From Nitrobacter sp039808345 (lineage in GTDB: Bacteria; Pseudomonadota; Alphaproteobacteria; Rhizobiales; Xanthobacteraceae): a stretch of 64,000 nucleotides of DNA. The stretch spans positions 930,001 to 994,000 of the forward strand of contig NZ_CP181167.1 in NCBI RefSeq assembly GCF_047824785.1, given 5' to 3'. The translations under genes and the position numbers were made by a program. The first letter of the stretch is position 1. The number at the start of each line of letters is the position of its first letter. The notes beneath the pieces were generated by a model. It worked only from the letters and a program-made list of their open reading frames with translations, was not told the origin of the DNA and made no database searches. This document shows, one piece after another, positions 7,868 to 17,284 of the stretch.

Positions 7868-9373
7868 TTGAATCGAAGAAAATTCATCGCTGGTTCCATG
7901 GCGGTGCCATTTGTTCTGGCGGGCCAATTGCTATATGCGCGGCAAGAGAATGACACTTCATTTCATTCGAACATGGTCCGCCGGCGTGCGCGCGCGCTTG
8001 CAGATGCGCCGTTCAAACCGCAAAGTAAAAGGCTCCCAGACTCGCTAAAAGACATCGATTACGATCAGTATCGCGCTGTCAGGTTTCGTCCGGACCGCGC
8101 CTTATGGCGCGGTGAAGGCCTGCCGTTTCAAGTTCAGTTCTTTCATCGTGGGTTTATTTTTAGAGATGTGGTTGAGATCTACGAGGTCAGCGAGGGGCAG
8201 GCGCGTCCTATCGTTTACTCTCCCAACCTTTTTGACTTCGGAAAGGTATCACCTCCGCCAGCGGACGAGAATCTGGGCTTCGCGGGTTTCCGGATTCACG
8301 CGACGATCAACCGTGCTGATTACCATGATGAGGTGGGCGTCTTTCTGGGCGCGAGCTATTTCCGCGCTGTGGCGAAGGGGCAAACCTACGGATTATCGGC
8401 GCGAGGACTATCCCTCAAGACCGGCAACCCGGAAGGTGAGGAGTTTCCAGCCTTTCGCGCGTTCTGGATCGAGAAGCCGCCGAAGTATGGCGACTCGATC
8501 GTGGTCCATGCGCTGCTGGATAGCGAGAGCGCTGCGGCAGCCTATCGTTTTACGATCCGGCCGGGCAAGACGACCATCTATGATGTGGAAATGGCTCTCT
8601 ATCCGCGTGTCGATATCGACCAGGTTGGAATCGGTACGCTGACAAGTATGTTTCTGTTCGACACCAACGATCGGGTTGGTGTCGATGATTTCCGGACTGC
8701 CGTACATGATTCCGACGGCCTTGCCATTCGCAATGGGCGGGGTGAGGAGATATGGCGTCCGCTATCGAACCCAAAAGATCTTCAGATCAGCGTTTTTGGC
8801 GATGTCAATCCGCGCGGTTTTGGCCTGCTGCAGCGAGAGCGGGATTTCCATCATTACGAGGATATTGAGGCTCGTTTCGAGACCAGGCCGAGTGCGTGGG
8901 TAGAGCCGATCGGCAACTCGGGCGAGGGTGCGATCCATTTAATTGAAATCCCAACCAAAGAGGAGATTCACGACAACATCGTCGCGTTCTGGCGGCCGAA
9001 GAATCCGATGCGCGCAAAGAGCGAAGTTATTTTCACCTATAGATTGCATTGGGGAGCCGGGAAGGTAAGAACGTCGCCATTGGCGGCTTTCACACGAACG
9101 CGAATTGGCGCCGGTCCCGACAATACCCGGCTTTTTGTACTGGACCTCGCGGGCGAGAAGCTCAAGGACATAGACGCTAGCGTTCGTGGCGAGGTGACAA
9201 CTAACAATGGCGAGCTGCGAAACATCGTGACGCAACTAAACCCGGTCACGGGTGGTTGGCGATTGAGTTTTCAGCTTGATCCGAAGAAAGCGTCGATTGC
9301 GGAGTTGCGCGCCCAGTTGTTGCAGGGCGACAATCCAGTTTCGGAAGTCTGGCTCTATCGTTGGACGCAGTGA
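7868..9373 (+). CDS. opgG: Periplasmic glucan biosynthesis protein G
   Basis: A 501-residue OpgG/MdoG protein that acts in the periplasm on osmoregulated periplasmic glucan backbones. The N-terminus MNRRKFIAGSMAVPFVLAG is a twin-arginine signal. Conserved segments include YRAVRFRPDRALW, FQVQFFHRGFIF, FDTNDR, DFRTAVHDSDGL and VNPRGFGLLQRERDF. The start is a TTG at 7868, the only start that gives the Tat signal; the ribosome site is weak (GGGA). Its stop overlaps the opgH ATG by one base (TGATG), so the pair is a coupled operon. Confidence 0.93.
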   Translation: MNRRKFIAGSMAVPFVLAGQLLYARQENDTSFHSNMVRRRARALADAPFKPQSKRLPDSLKDIDYDQYRAVRFRPDRALWRGEGLPFQVQFFHRGFIFRDVVEIYEVSEGQARPIVYSPNLFDFGKVSPPPADENLGFAGFRIHATINRADYHDEVGVFLGASYFRAVAKGQTYGLSARGLSLKTGNPEGEEFPAFRAFWIEKPPKYGDSIVVHALLDSESAAAAYRFTIRPGKTTIYDVEMALYPRVDIDQVGIGTLTSMFLFDTNDRVGVDDFRTAVHDSDGLAIRNGRGEEIWRPLSNPKDLQISVFGDVNPRGFGLLQRERDFHHYEDIEARFETRPSAWVEPIGNSGEGAIHLIEIPTKEEIHDNIVAFWRPKNPMRAKSEVIFTYRLHWGAGKVRTSPLAAFTRTRIGAGPDNTRLFVLDLAGEKLKDIDASVRGEVTTNNGELRNIVTQLNPVTGGWRLSFQLDPKKASIAELRAQLLQGDNPVSEVWLYRWTQ

Positions 9374-11511
9374 TGTGCGAGGCGAAAGCGGCCCAACATC
9401 GATTGTCGCCTGATAGTTTCCTGCCGCCCGAAATGCCCCTGGCGATGCCGGAACAGTCGCTCTGGCGAAAAATCGAAGGATCAGGAGAGCGGCCTACTTC
9501 GCTGCGGCATGTTTTTCTGCAGCGCGCCTTCATATTTGTCAGCACGATCGCCATGACGATCGTGGCTGCCAGCGAAATGTATCAGGTGCTGCAGGTTGCC
9601 GGCTTGACCATTCTCGAAATGGTTATTCTGGCGCTGTTCATCATGTTGTTCGCGTGGATCGCCTTCTCGTTCGTCAGCACCTTGGTCGGATTCTTTGCGA
9701 CGATAATTCGATGTGATCGTTCATTGGGGATCGATCCCGCTTCGCCGTTGCCGGTGTTGAAGAGCCGCACTGCCCTTCTGCTTCCGACGTACAACGAACC
9801 GCCTCATCGCGTTTTCTCCCGCCTTCAGGCCATTTGCGAATCTGTAGCGGAAACCGGCCAGTTGGAAAAGTTCGAGTTCTTCATTCTCAGCGATACGACG
9901 GACCCCGACATCTGGATTGTCGAAGAGGCAGCCTATCTTTCGCTTATTCAGGAGGTTGGCGCCGGCCAGGTTTTCTATCGGCATCGGAAAAAGAACACGG
10001 CGCAAAAGTCCGGCAATATATCCGAGTGGGTGACTCGGTTTGGTGGGCGCTATGACCACATGATTGTTCTTGACGCGGACAGCCTGATGGCGGGCGATAG
10101 TATTGTCCGGTTGGCCGATGCGATGGAGCGACATCCGAATGTCGGCCTGATTCAGACGTTTCCGGTGCTCGTTAACGGGCGGACGCTCTTTGCGCGCCTG
10201 CAGCAGTTCGCGGGACGCATCTACGGGCCGCTCATTGCGAGAGGAGTTGCCTGGTGGCACGGTTCGGAAAGTAATTATTGGGGCCACAATGCGATAATTC
10301 GGGTGAGGGCGTTCGCGGACCAGGCCGGTTTGCCGCTGCTTGGCGGCCCCAAGCCGTTCGGGGGACATATTCTCAGCCATGATTTTGTGGAGGCGGCTTT
10401 GATGCGCCGTGCGGGCTGGAGCGTCCATCTGGCGCCGGGCTTCATGGGAAGTTTTGAGGAATGCCCGCCGTCACTGACTGACTATGCGGTTCGCGACCGG
10501 CGCTGGTGCCAAGGCAACATCCAACATCTCGGAGTGCTGCCAGCGCGCGGACTGCACTGGGTGTCGCGGCTTCATCTCCTGACCGGCATCGGCTCTTACA
10601 TCACCTCGCCGTTGTGGTTGCTCTTCCTGCTCGTCGGCATTTTGATCTCGTTGCAGGCGCAATTCATCCGTCCGGAATATTTTAGCGAACGATCATTATT
10701 TCCCCAGTGGCCGGCGCAGGATCCGGTTCGCGCGCAATGGGTATTCTTCGGCACAATGGCGATCCTGCTTGTCCCGAAGGTTCTGGGATACTTGGTGCTT
10801 CTCCGCTCACCGGTCGAGCGCCGCTGCTGCGGCGGCGCGATCCGCTCTTTCGTGAGTGTCATGGTGGAAACTCTGATTTCCGGTTTGATTGCGCCGATTA
10901 TGATGCTCCTGCAATCCCGCTCGATTCTGGAGATTGCGATGGGGCGTGACTCCGGCTGGCAACCACAACACCGCGATGGCGGGAAGCTGTCTGCCCGCGA
11001 ATATGTTCGAGCCTATCTCTGGCCGACAGTTCTCGGTCTACTGCTCGCGGTTTGTGCGTATGCCGTTTCGTTTTCTCTCTTTCTATGGATGACGCCGGTT
11101 ATTGTTGGCTTGCTGTTGGCGATCCCGCTGGCAGCATGGACCGCAAGCCCGCATGCTGGAGCTTGCGTTGGATCTCTCGGCCTGTTGTTGACGCCTGAGA
11201 ATACGAACCCGCCGAAGGTGCTCAGTCGCTCCGGCGCCCTTGAGTTGTCATCCGCCTATCGAGCGCCTGTCGAAGCGATAACGCTGCTGCAAACCGACGC
11301 TGCGGTTCGCGTGGCGCATATGGCTATGATCTCGGAAAATTCGATGCGACGGCGCGGCGAGTATGACGTTGATCGTCTTGTCGGAATGGCCAAAGTGGAG
11401 GATAGCTCAAGTTTGGAAGAAGCGATTGAGATGCTGACGCCTCAAGAGAAGTATGCCGTGCTGAATGACGGCATGGTGCTGAAAGCGCTCTTGTCAAAGG
11501 CGTGTTCGTGA
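9373..11511 (+). CDS. opgH: Glucan biosynthesis glucosyltransferase H
   Basis: A 712-residue inner-membrane family 2 glycosyltransferase (OpgH/MdoH) that polymerises the beta-1,2 glucan backbone. There are two N-terminal membrane helices, then a GT2 catalytic domain with DADS (VLDADSLMAG), HDFVEAALMRRAGW and the QRRW-like RDRRWCQGNIQH motif, then further helices. I chose the ATG at 9373 because it overlaps the opgG stop as TGATG; in-frame GTG (9370) and TTG (9361) lie just upstream. It is shorter than enterobacterial OpgH (about 850) because the N-terminal cytoplasmic extension is short, as is common in alphaproteobacteria. Confidence 0.93.
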   Translation: MCEAKAAQHRLSPDSFLPPEMPLAMPEQSLWRKIEGSGERPTSLRHVFLQRAFIFVSTIAMTIVAASEMYQVLQVAGLTILEMVILALFIMLFAWIAFSFVSTLVGFFATIIRCDRSLGIDPASPLPVLKSRTALLLPTYNEPPHRVFSRLQAICESVAETGQLEKFEFFILSDTTDPDIWIVEEAAYLSLIQEVGAGQVFYRHRKKNTAQKSGNISEWVTRFGGRYDHMIVLDADSLMAGDSIVRLADAMERHPNVGLIQTFPVLVNGRTLFARLQQFAGRIYGPLIARGVAWWHGSESNYWGHNAIIRVRAFADQAGLPLLGGPKPFGGHILSHDFVEAALMRRAGWSVHLAPGFMGSFEECPPSLTDYAVRDRRWCQGNIQHLGVLPARGLHWVSRLHLLTGIGSYITSPLWLLFLLVGILISLQAQFIRPEYFSERSLFPQWPAQDPVRAQWVFFGTMAILLVPKVLGYLVLLRSPVERRCCGGAIRSFVSVMVETLISGLIAPIMMLLQSRSILEIAMGRDSGWQPQHRDGGKLSAREYVRAYLWPTVLGLLLAVCAYAVSFSLFLWMTPVIVGLLLAIPLAAWTASPHAGACVGSLGLLLTPENTNPPKVLSRSGALELSSAYRAPVEAITLLQTDAAVRVAHMAMISENSMRRRGEYDVDRLVGMAKVEDSSSLEEAIEMLTPQEKYAVLNDGMVLKALLSKACS

Positions 11512-11790
11512 GATCGCCAAAAAAACCGCTTCGTACGAAAAGAGAGCTTCTCCGTTTCCTCGCTCTTCCTATCGGCCAGCGGTCAAGCGGCGCACGATGA
11601 GGTCCTTGCTGCCGAGACACCGATCAGGTGGCCCGTGGATCTGACGGCTACGTTCGTGCGAGTGGCCGACCGCGGAGAAAGGGAGGCGGCGACAGCAGCG
11701 GCGATGCCGGCGGTGCTCCGGACTCGACAGACTCAAGCGGTCAGGCGGCTGGGGATTGCCGCAACCCTCGCCGCGGCAGTATGGTTTTGA
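11508..11790 (+). pseudogene. Possible broken third gene of the opgGH operon
   Basis: A GTG at 11508 overlaps the opgH stop by 4 bp (GTGA) and opens a basic N-terminus (VRSPKKPLRTKRELLRFLALPIG), but a stop follows at 11598-11600. The neighbouring frame then runs on from about 11592 (AHDEVLAAETPIRWPVDL ... RLGIAATLAAAVWF) to a stop at 11788-11790. This could be a translationally coupled third gene destroyed by a frameshift. I do not recognise the family, and the continuity across the frameshift is inference. Confidence 0.35.
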
Positions 11791-12056
11791 TAGGTAAACC
11801 TTCCCATCGCTTCGTAGATCGAGACTACGCGGTCCTCTTCGCTTTCGACAAGCTTGGGATCAGGCTGGCGCATGACGTGGTCAGCTGTCGCCAGCCCGAC
11901 AGCGTCATCCGGTGTCAATACGATAGCGATCCGGTTGTCCTGTGCGGACGCCAGCAAACCGAAGGCACCGAATAGCGCCAGCAAGGTGGCGGCGGCGACG
12001 CGCATGAACCCGAAACGGCGTGATGACCGGCGGGGAGCTTTTGCCTCGGTGCCCAT
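11733..12056 (-). CDS. Hypothetical small membrane-anchored protein
   Basis: About 107 residues from the ATG at 12056. A basic N-terminus (MGTEAKAPRRSSRRFGF) is followed by one hydrophobic helix (AAATLLALFGAFGLLA) and a charged tail that includes IAIVLTPDDAVGLATADHV. No family is recognised. The basic-helix-acidic layout is credible for a small membrane protein, but it overlaps the broken frame on the other strand and no strong ribosome site is seen. Confidence 0.35.
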   Translation of the reverse strand: MGTEAKAPRRSSRRFGFMRVAAATLLALFGAFGLLASAQDNRIAIVLTPDDAVGLATADHVMRQPDPKLVESEEDRVVSIYEAMGRFTYQNHTAAARVAAIPSRLTA

Positions 12057-12371
12057 GTCCTCGATATATGGCGCGATGCGCCAACGATAAGGGCAATAAC
12101 CGGACGTCAATTGTGCTGGGGCAGTAACGATTTTATGCGCGGCGTTGAAACCCGGAGCGCAATCAATGCGAGCTTTAAGGTGAAGTTCTAGGTGAGGTGG
12201 CTATGCATTAACTTAAATGCTGCTCGCCAGCTTATGACGTGCTTCACTGGTTCATGTACATAAATAGCCCGCACCACTATCTACTGACTCACGTCTCGAC
12301 GATTTTAAGAACGCAACTGCCAAGGTGCATTTGCGGAAGGTACCCTGCAATTCAATCTGAACGCGGGCAAC
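12057..12371. other. Intergenic, no recognisable gene
   Basis: About 315 bp of comparatively AT-rich sequence, with no domain-bearing frame, between the small hypothetical gene and the IS3-family element. I see no target-site duplication at its junction with the element. Confidence 0.4.
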
Positions 12372-12437
12372 TGAGGTGGTGCCGGTTTCTGAGACAGGGG
12401 CATAAGGTGGATCGCCCGATGAAAAGGACGATCCGGT

Positions 12438-12719
12438 ATGAAGACACGCAGACGATTTACGGCTGAGTTCAAGGCCAAGGTTGCGCTTGAGGCGATCCGT
12501 GGCGAGCGGACGATTTCGGAACTGGCGACAAAGCACCAGCTTCATCCGAACCAGATTACGCAGTGGAAACGGCAGGCCATCGAGAACCTGGCCAAGACGT
12601 TCGACGACAAGGCTGCTGATGCGCAGGTCGGCCGGGAAGCCGAGGTGACCAAGCTGCACGCCAAGATTGGCCAGCTTGTCGTTGAGCGGGATTTTTTGGC
12701 CAAGGCCTTCGATCGCTGA
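12438..12719 (+). CDS. IS3-family transposase OrfA, copy 1
   Basis: A 93-residue OrfA: N-terminal helix-turn-helix (RRFTAEFKAKVALEAIRGERTISELATKHQLHPNQITQWK) and a C-terminal leucine-zipper-like helix ending KAFDR. It binds the element's ends. The heptamer T TTT TTG lies in the zero frame at 12692-12698, and the -1 frame is open from there into orfB. A programmed -1 frameshift would therefore make the OrfAB fusion transposase that is usual in this family. Confidence 0.93.
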   Translation: MKTRRRFTAEFKAKVALEAIRGERTISELATKHQLHPNQITQWKRQAIENLAKTFDDKAADAQVGREAEVTKLHAKIGQLVVERDFLAKAFDR

Positions 12720-12736
12720 GCCTGGATCGGAGGAGA

Positions 12737-13573
12737 ATGATGATTGACCCCGATCACAACCGGCTCTCGATCCGCCGCCAGTGCGAACTGGTCTCGATCT
12801 CGCGGGCGTCGTTCTACCGACAGCCCGCCGGCGAGACGCCCGAGAACCTCGAACTGATGCGCACCATCGACGAGGCCTTCATGGAGACGCCCTGGTATGG
12901 CTCCCGGCAGATGGCCCGGCATCTGCGGCGTCAGGGCTGGTGCGTGGGTCGCAAGCGGGTCCGGCGGCTGATGCGCAAGATCGGTCTGTCGCCGATCTAC
13001 CAGGCGCCGAGAACCAGCGAGCCGCATCCGCAGCATCGCATCTATCCCTACCTGCTGCGGCACCTGGCGATCGAGCGGCCGGATCACGTTTGGTGTGCCG
13101 ATGTGACCTATATCCCGATGCGGCGCGGCTTCCTTTACCTCGTGGCCATCATGGACTGGTTCAGCCGCAAGGTCCTGGCCTGGCGGTTGTCGAACACGAT
13201 GGATGCCGACTTCTGTGTTGCCGCTCTCGAAGAGGCGATCGCCTGCCATGGCAGGCCCGACATCTTCAACACCGACCAAGGCTCGCAGTTCACTAGCTTC
13301 GCCTTCACGACGACGCTGAAGGATGCCGGCATCCGCATCTCCATGGACGGGCGCGGCCGCTGGATGGACAACGTCTTCATCGAACGACTGTGGCGCAGCC
13401 TCAAATATGAGTGCGTCTTCCTCAGCACATTCGAAACGGGAAGCCAAGCCCGCTGCGGCATCGGCTCCTGGATAGACTATTACAACCGGCGACGCCCGCA
13501 CTCGACCTTCGCCGGCAGGACGCCCGACGAAGTCCATGCTATGGCGGAAATGACGGAGCAATTGGCGGCGTAG
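12737..13573 (+). CDS. IS3-family transposase OrfB (DDE), copy 1
   Basis: A 278-residue retroviral-integrase-like catalytic subunit. The HTH_21 region (YGSRQMARHLRRQGWCVGRKRVRRLMRKIGL) precedes the rve core. DDE residues are visible in WCADVTYIPM (first D), NTDQGSQFTS (second D) and DNVFIERLWRSLKYE (E). It has its own start (RBS GGAGGAG before ATGATG) but is also reachable by -1 frameshift from orfA. The frame is complete and the protein is identical to the copy at 52545-53381, so it is probably active or recently transposed. Confidence 0.95.
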   Translation: MMIDPDHNRLSIRRQCELVSISRASFYRQPAGETPENLELMRTIDEAFMETPWYGSRQMARHLRRQGWCVGRKRVRRLMRKIGLSPIYQAPRTSEPHPQHRIYPYLLRHLAIERPDHVWCADVTYIPMRRGFLYLVAIMDWFSRKVLAWRLSNTMDADFCVAALEEAIACHGRPDIFNTDQGSQFTSFAFTTTLKDAGIRISMDGRGRWMDNVFIERLWRSLKYECVFLSTFETGSQARCGIGSWIDYYNRRRPHSTFAGRTPDEVHAMAEMTEQLAA

Positions 13574-13634
13574 AAACGAACCCGATCCACCTTAGCCAGG
13601 CCGCCAAACTGTCTCACCAAGCGGGTCCACCTCA

Positions 13635-15022
13635 TGGCGACGTGACGTTCCGGCCGGAGTGGCGGCTCCGCGGGGTCGATAACTTCGGGGTATCGCAGGC
13701 GCTTCGATGATTGTTTCGCTTCCAGAGGCTGAGGGGGGAATCAGACTCCGTTCGGAGACCAGGAATCCGTAGGCTGCGATGCAAAGCGTTGCGTGATGAT
13801 GGAAGCCCCGCCAGCCTCGCCCTTCGTAGTGGCCAAGACCGACCTCCTGCTTGAGTTCCTGGTAATCGCGTTCGATCCGCCAGCGCAGTTTGGCGCGATC
13901 GACAAGAGCCGCGATCGGCGTTTTCTCCGGCATCGTCGAGAGCCAGTATTTGATTGGTTCGGGCTCGCCCTTCGGCCATTCGATCAGCAGCCATTCCTCG
14001 GGATAAGGCGTGGCGCGCCAGTAATCCCGATGCGCCGGTCTGACGCGGACTGCAGCGAAGCGCGAGGCAAGCGCGGCGTTCGTTCCCTCGCGCCAGGCGA
14101 TCGTCTTCCACGAAGCCGGCGGCAGCGTCATCGCCAGCGCCTTCGCCGACAACGGCTTGTGCTCCGGATTCCGGCGCAGCAACGAAGGCGGACGGCCGCG
14201 TCCCGTCCATCGCTGCGGCGGCAGCGGCCTTACGCCTGGCGGCCACAGGCTCATCGATGATTGCACGCCCACGACGTAGGCCAGGCCCACTTTCGTCAGC
14301 CCCGTGCGGAACGTCGTGTCGACGCCATAACCGGCGTCGGCCAGGACGACGCCCGGTGCGACGCCCTGCGCCTGCGCGGTCCGCACTTGATCAAGCGCGA
14401 TCTGCGGTTTAGTTCTGAAGACGATGTCGTCGGGCACGCCCGCTTTGGCGCGCCGCGCGGGATCGTCAGCCCAGACCTGCGGCAGATAGAGCCGGTAGGC
14501 AATCGGCAGGCTGGCATGATCGTTGGCGACCGACAGGGAAACTGCGATCTGGCAGTTGTCCTGCTTGCCGAGTTGGCCGCAATATTGCCGCGCCACGCCG
14601 ACCGAATGCACCCCCTTTTTTGGAAAGCCGGTGTCATCAATGATCCAGGCACGAATAGGGCCCGTGACGCTCGATCATCGCCAGCGCATGCGTCCGAACC
14701 TTCGCCATCACGGCTTCATCCGACCACCCGGCCTTCGCGACGAAATGATGCAACGATTGATGCGCCGCCTGCACACGGGTTGGTTCGACGCGCGCCGCCA
14801 TCGGTTCGACGCTCTTGCGCTCGCCCGGTAAGATCAGGCCGGCGCAATAGGCCCGCAACGGTGCCGCACGATCGGAGTGCCCCACCGCCGACGAGAGCAT
14901 CTCGACAAACGCCGCGAAGCGCGATTCACTCGTTCCTCTATCACGTTCGACATCCACGGCCGCCTCCGAATCGCGGGTGAATCTCGATCATGAATCAAAT
15001 CGAACATTTATGACACAGTAAG
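13635..15022 (-). pseudogene. IS701-family transposase, frameshifted and end-truncated
   Basis: Leftward DDE transposase in two frames. The N-terminal part starts at 14957 (MDVERDRGTSESRFAAF ... MIERHGP). The rest (HSVGVARQYCGQLGKQDNC ... LADAGYG ... LRWRIERDYQELKQEVGLGHYEGRGW) is in the next frame down to the IS3 junction at 13634. One extra T near 14655 (GGGCCCTATTCG where GGGCCCATTCG is expected) splits the gene at the conserved AWIIDDTGFPKKG segment. The C-terminus runs into the IS3 right end after ..PAGTSRRH, so the IS3 element inserted in or deleted its tail. The right end is probably near 15022 (TATGACACAGTAAG). Confidence 0.85.
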
Positions 15023-15229
15023 ATTAGACAAGGTTGTGTCGATCTTCGACTCTATTACTACGTACATCCAAGTTTATTCGGGGCAGCTGGCGACAGGCAC
15101 CAACCGAAGCGGTCCTCAACTATTGCGGGCAACCAAATACGGCGTATTATTATTATTGAGTTTCTTAGCGTTCGGTGGAGACCGAACGCAAACTATCATT
15201 GGCGGGGTCAAAATCTGTCCGGAGGAAAA

Positions 15230-17284
15230 ATGGCAAAACGAGCAAAGAAGATGGCAAATAGGCGCTCGTCGCGTAAACCTGCGGGCAAACAGCCCCGTGA
15301 GCGCGTCACAGCCGATCTCCGCGCTACGGAAGGTCTTAGCGACGATGGTATTCCGGCAGACGATTCAGAAGGGTCAAGCCGCGATCTAAGCGTCATTGAA
15401 ATCGGCAATCGCGCTTTTTTGGGCCGCGCCACAAAACTCGGAAAGCGACGGCTGGATATTCTTCCGGACATGCCCGACATTCGCGACCGGATTTACATGC
15501 CTCATCTACGGGCATTGTATCCCGCGATTTACCCAAGGATCGCTTTCTCCATCCGAGATCAGGGCCTGGATTCAAGTTGCACAGGGTTTTCACTAGCGCA
15601 CGTCATCGACTTTTTGCGCTTTCACGAAACTAGTGGAGATAGTCCTCAGCGTGTCAGTGCCCGCATGCTGTATGAGATGGCAAAGAAGAACGACGAATGG
15701 AGCGGCAGCAACTACGAAGGTTCGAGTATCAGAGGAGCGATAAAGGGGCTGTTTCGCAACGGCGTTTGCAGTGAGGAAACCGCTCCTGACGACCCAGCTG
15801 TCCAAAACTGGGCGCTCACATATGAGATGGCGAAAGAGGCTCGCGAGACTCGGCTTGGTGCCTATTTTCGCCTTCAACCGGATCTGAGTGATTACCATGC
15901 AGCGTTGAATGAAACAGGTATTATCTATGTGTCGGCACAGATCCATAGTAATTGGACAAATCCGATCAACGCTTACATCGAGCCGGGCGGGAAGTCAGCT
16001 GGAGGGCACGCTTTTGCTATCGTCGGCTACGACGAGGCCGGCTTTTGGATTCTAAATTCTTGGGGTCCGTCCTGGGGAAACAATGGGCTCGCCCATTGGT
16101 CATATGACGACTGGGCCACCAACGTTATGGACGCATGGATATTACAGCTCGGAGTCCGAGCTCCAAATGCGTTTGGTGTGATAGCCCGCTCGACTTTATC
16201 AACCACATCAGGACCGAAAGTTTCGGGCGAACCTGGTCGTGGCGATATCATTGGACATTTCATCAATATCGATGACGGACGGCTTGTCACAGATGGTAAG
16301 TATGGGTCACCTTCCGCGGAAGAGATGCAGGAAACGGTCAAGCGCTTAACCTTGCCTCAGTCAAACAAAGGTAAGGGGTACGATCACCTGGTCATTTATG
16401 CTCATGGAGGGCTCAATTCGCTCTCCGACGAGGCTAAAAGAATAGCCGCCTGGAAGCGTACTGATATCTTTGGCCGCAATGGGTTGTACAACTTCCATCT
16501 CATGTGGGGCTCCGGTTTTATCGATGAAGTGTTCGGCAAGCTATCCGAATCACCAGCGGGCGCTCGAGTTGGCGGACGATTTTCCGACTGGTTATTCGAG
16601 GCTGGACTTGGAAAAGAGGCGGGATCGTACGCTTGGCGCAATATGAAGCAGGATGCTCGCGTCGCATTTAGCGGGGGTGACGACTATAATGGCGGAATAC
16701 GCGGTCTCTCGCCTCTCCTGACCGCACTCGACAAAAGTGCGCTACGTCCGAAATTGCATTTTGTCGGACACAGCGCTGGTGCAATCGTACTGGGAAATCT
16801 ACTTTCAACATTAAAGACATTCAGACTGAAACAGATCGAGCTGGGCAGCATTCACTTGATGGCGCCGGCCTGCACTGTGGATTTTTTCAACCAGAACTAC
16901 GGGCCTTATCTCAAAGATCAAGGAGCGCTAAAGCTTAGGGACAAAGTCTATCTTTATAACCTAACGAACGAACTGGAGTTGGAGGATACCGTTTCTGCGG
17001 GCTCGAACATTCTGCCAAGCTATAGCCACTCACTTCTTTATCTTGTTTCACGAGCCTACGAAGACAAACCCGGCACCCCACTCGCAGGGATGCAACTCTT
17101 TCGAGGGGGGATGCCGACCCATTCGCGATTGGATATTGAATATTCAAGCCCCAAGGGAAAAACTGCATCACGAACGCATGGCGGCTTTGACAACGACGCT
17201 TCAACGCTGACAACTGTGATGTCTCGAATCTTAGGCGCTGCCGCGCCAGTTCCACCCAGAAACGATGAACTAATGGGTTATTAA
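15230..17284 (+). CDS. Papain-like (C1) peptidase fused to an alpha/beta-hydrolase-like domain
   Basis: 684 residues, complete, with strong RBS GGAGG before the ATG. Residues 1-75 are a basic, disordered N-terminus without a signal peptide. Residues 80-310 look like a C1A-type cysteine peptidase: oxyanion Gln111 and Cys117 (DQGLDSSCTGFSLAH), His260 (GGHAFAIVGYDE), Asn276 and the typical LNSWGPSWGNNG. A linker to about 383 leads to an alpha/beta-hydrolase-type domain with AHGG (391-394) as oxyanion hole and nucleophile elbow GHSAG (Ser515). A late Asp/His pair is not obvious to me. The local composition is more AT-rich than the flanks and both sides are IS debris, which suggests acquisition. 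Function unknown; both active sites look intact. A partner gene is not apparent. Confidence 0.8.
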   Translation: MAKRAKKMANRRSSRKPAGKQPRERVTADLRATEGLSDDGIPADDSEGSSRDLSVIEIGNRAFLGRATKLGKRRLDILPDMPDIRDRIYMPHLRALYPAIYPRIAFSIRDQGLDSSCTGFSLAHVIDFLRFHETSGDSPQRVSARMLYEMAKKNDEWSGSNYEGSSIRGAIKGLFRNGVCSEETAPDDPAVQNWALTYEMAKEARETRLGAYFRLQPDLSDYHAALNETGIIYVSAQIHSNWTNPINAYIEPGGKSAGGHAFAIVGYDEAGFWILNSWGPSWGNNGLAHWSYDDWATNVMDAWILQLGVRAPNAFGVIARSTLSTTSGPKVSGEPGRGDIIGHFINIDDGRLVTDGKYGSPSAEEMQETVKRLTLPQSNKGKGYDHLVIYAHGGLNSLSDEAKRIAAWKRTDIFGRNGLYNFHLMWGSGFIDEVFGKLSESPAGARVGGRFSDWLFEAGLGKEAGSYAWRNMKQDARVAFSGGDDYNGGIRGLSPLLTALDKSALRPKLHFVGHSAGAIVLGNLLSTLKTFRLKQIELGSIHLMAPACTVDFFNQNYGPYLKDQGALKLRDKVYLYNLTNELELEDTVSAGSNILPSYSHSLLYLVSRAYEDKPGTPLAGMQLFRGGMPTHSRLDIEYSSPKGKTASRTHGGFDNDASTLTTVMSRILGAAAPVPPRNDELMGY

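Larger units (their letters stand above)
12372..13634 (+). mobile_element. Intact IS3-family element, copy 1 (1263 bp)
   Basis: The ends were set by comparison with the second copy at 52484-53746: the two match from TGAGGTGGTGCCGG to ..GGGTCCACCTCA and diverge immediately outside. Imperfect terminal inverted repeats are TGAGGTGGTGCCGGTTTCTG (left) and TGAGGTGGACCCGCTTGGTG (right), each continuing into GAGACAG. It holds orfA and orfB in a -1 frame relation with a slippery heptamer at 12692-12698. No 3-5 bp target duplication is present. The right end cuts into an IS701-family transposase gene. Confidence 0.92.

Noticed and set aside
12542..13561. 339-residue frame antisense to the IS3 orfB (and its identical twin at 52557-53576)
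   Set aside because: Shadow frame: it is duplicated only because the IS is duplicated, and it lacks any family resemblance or ribosome site.
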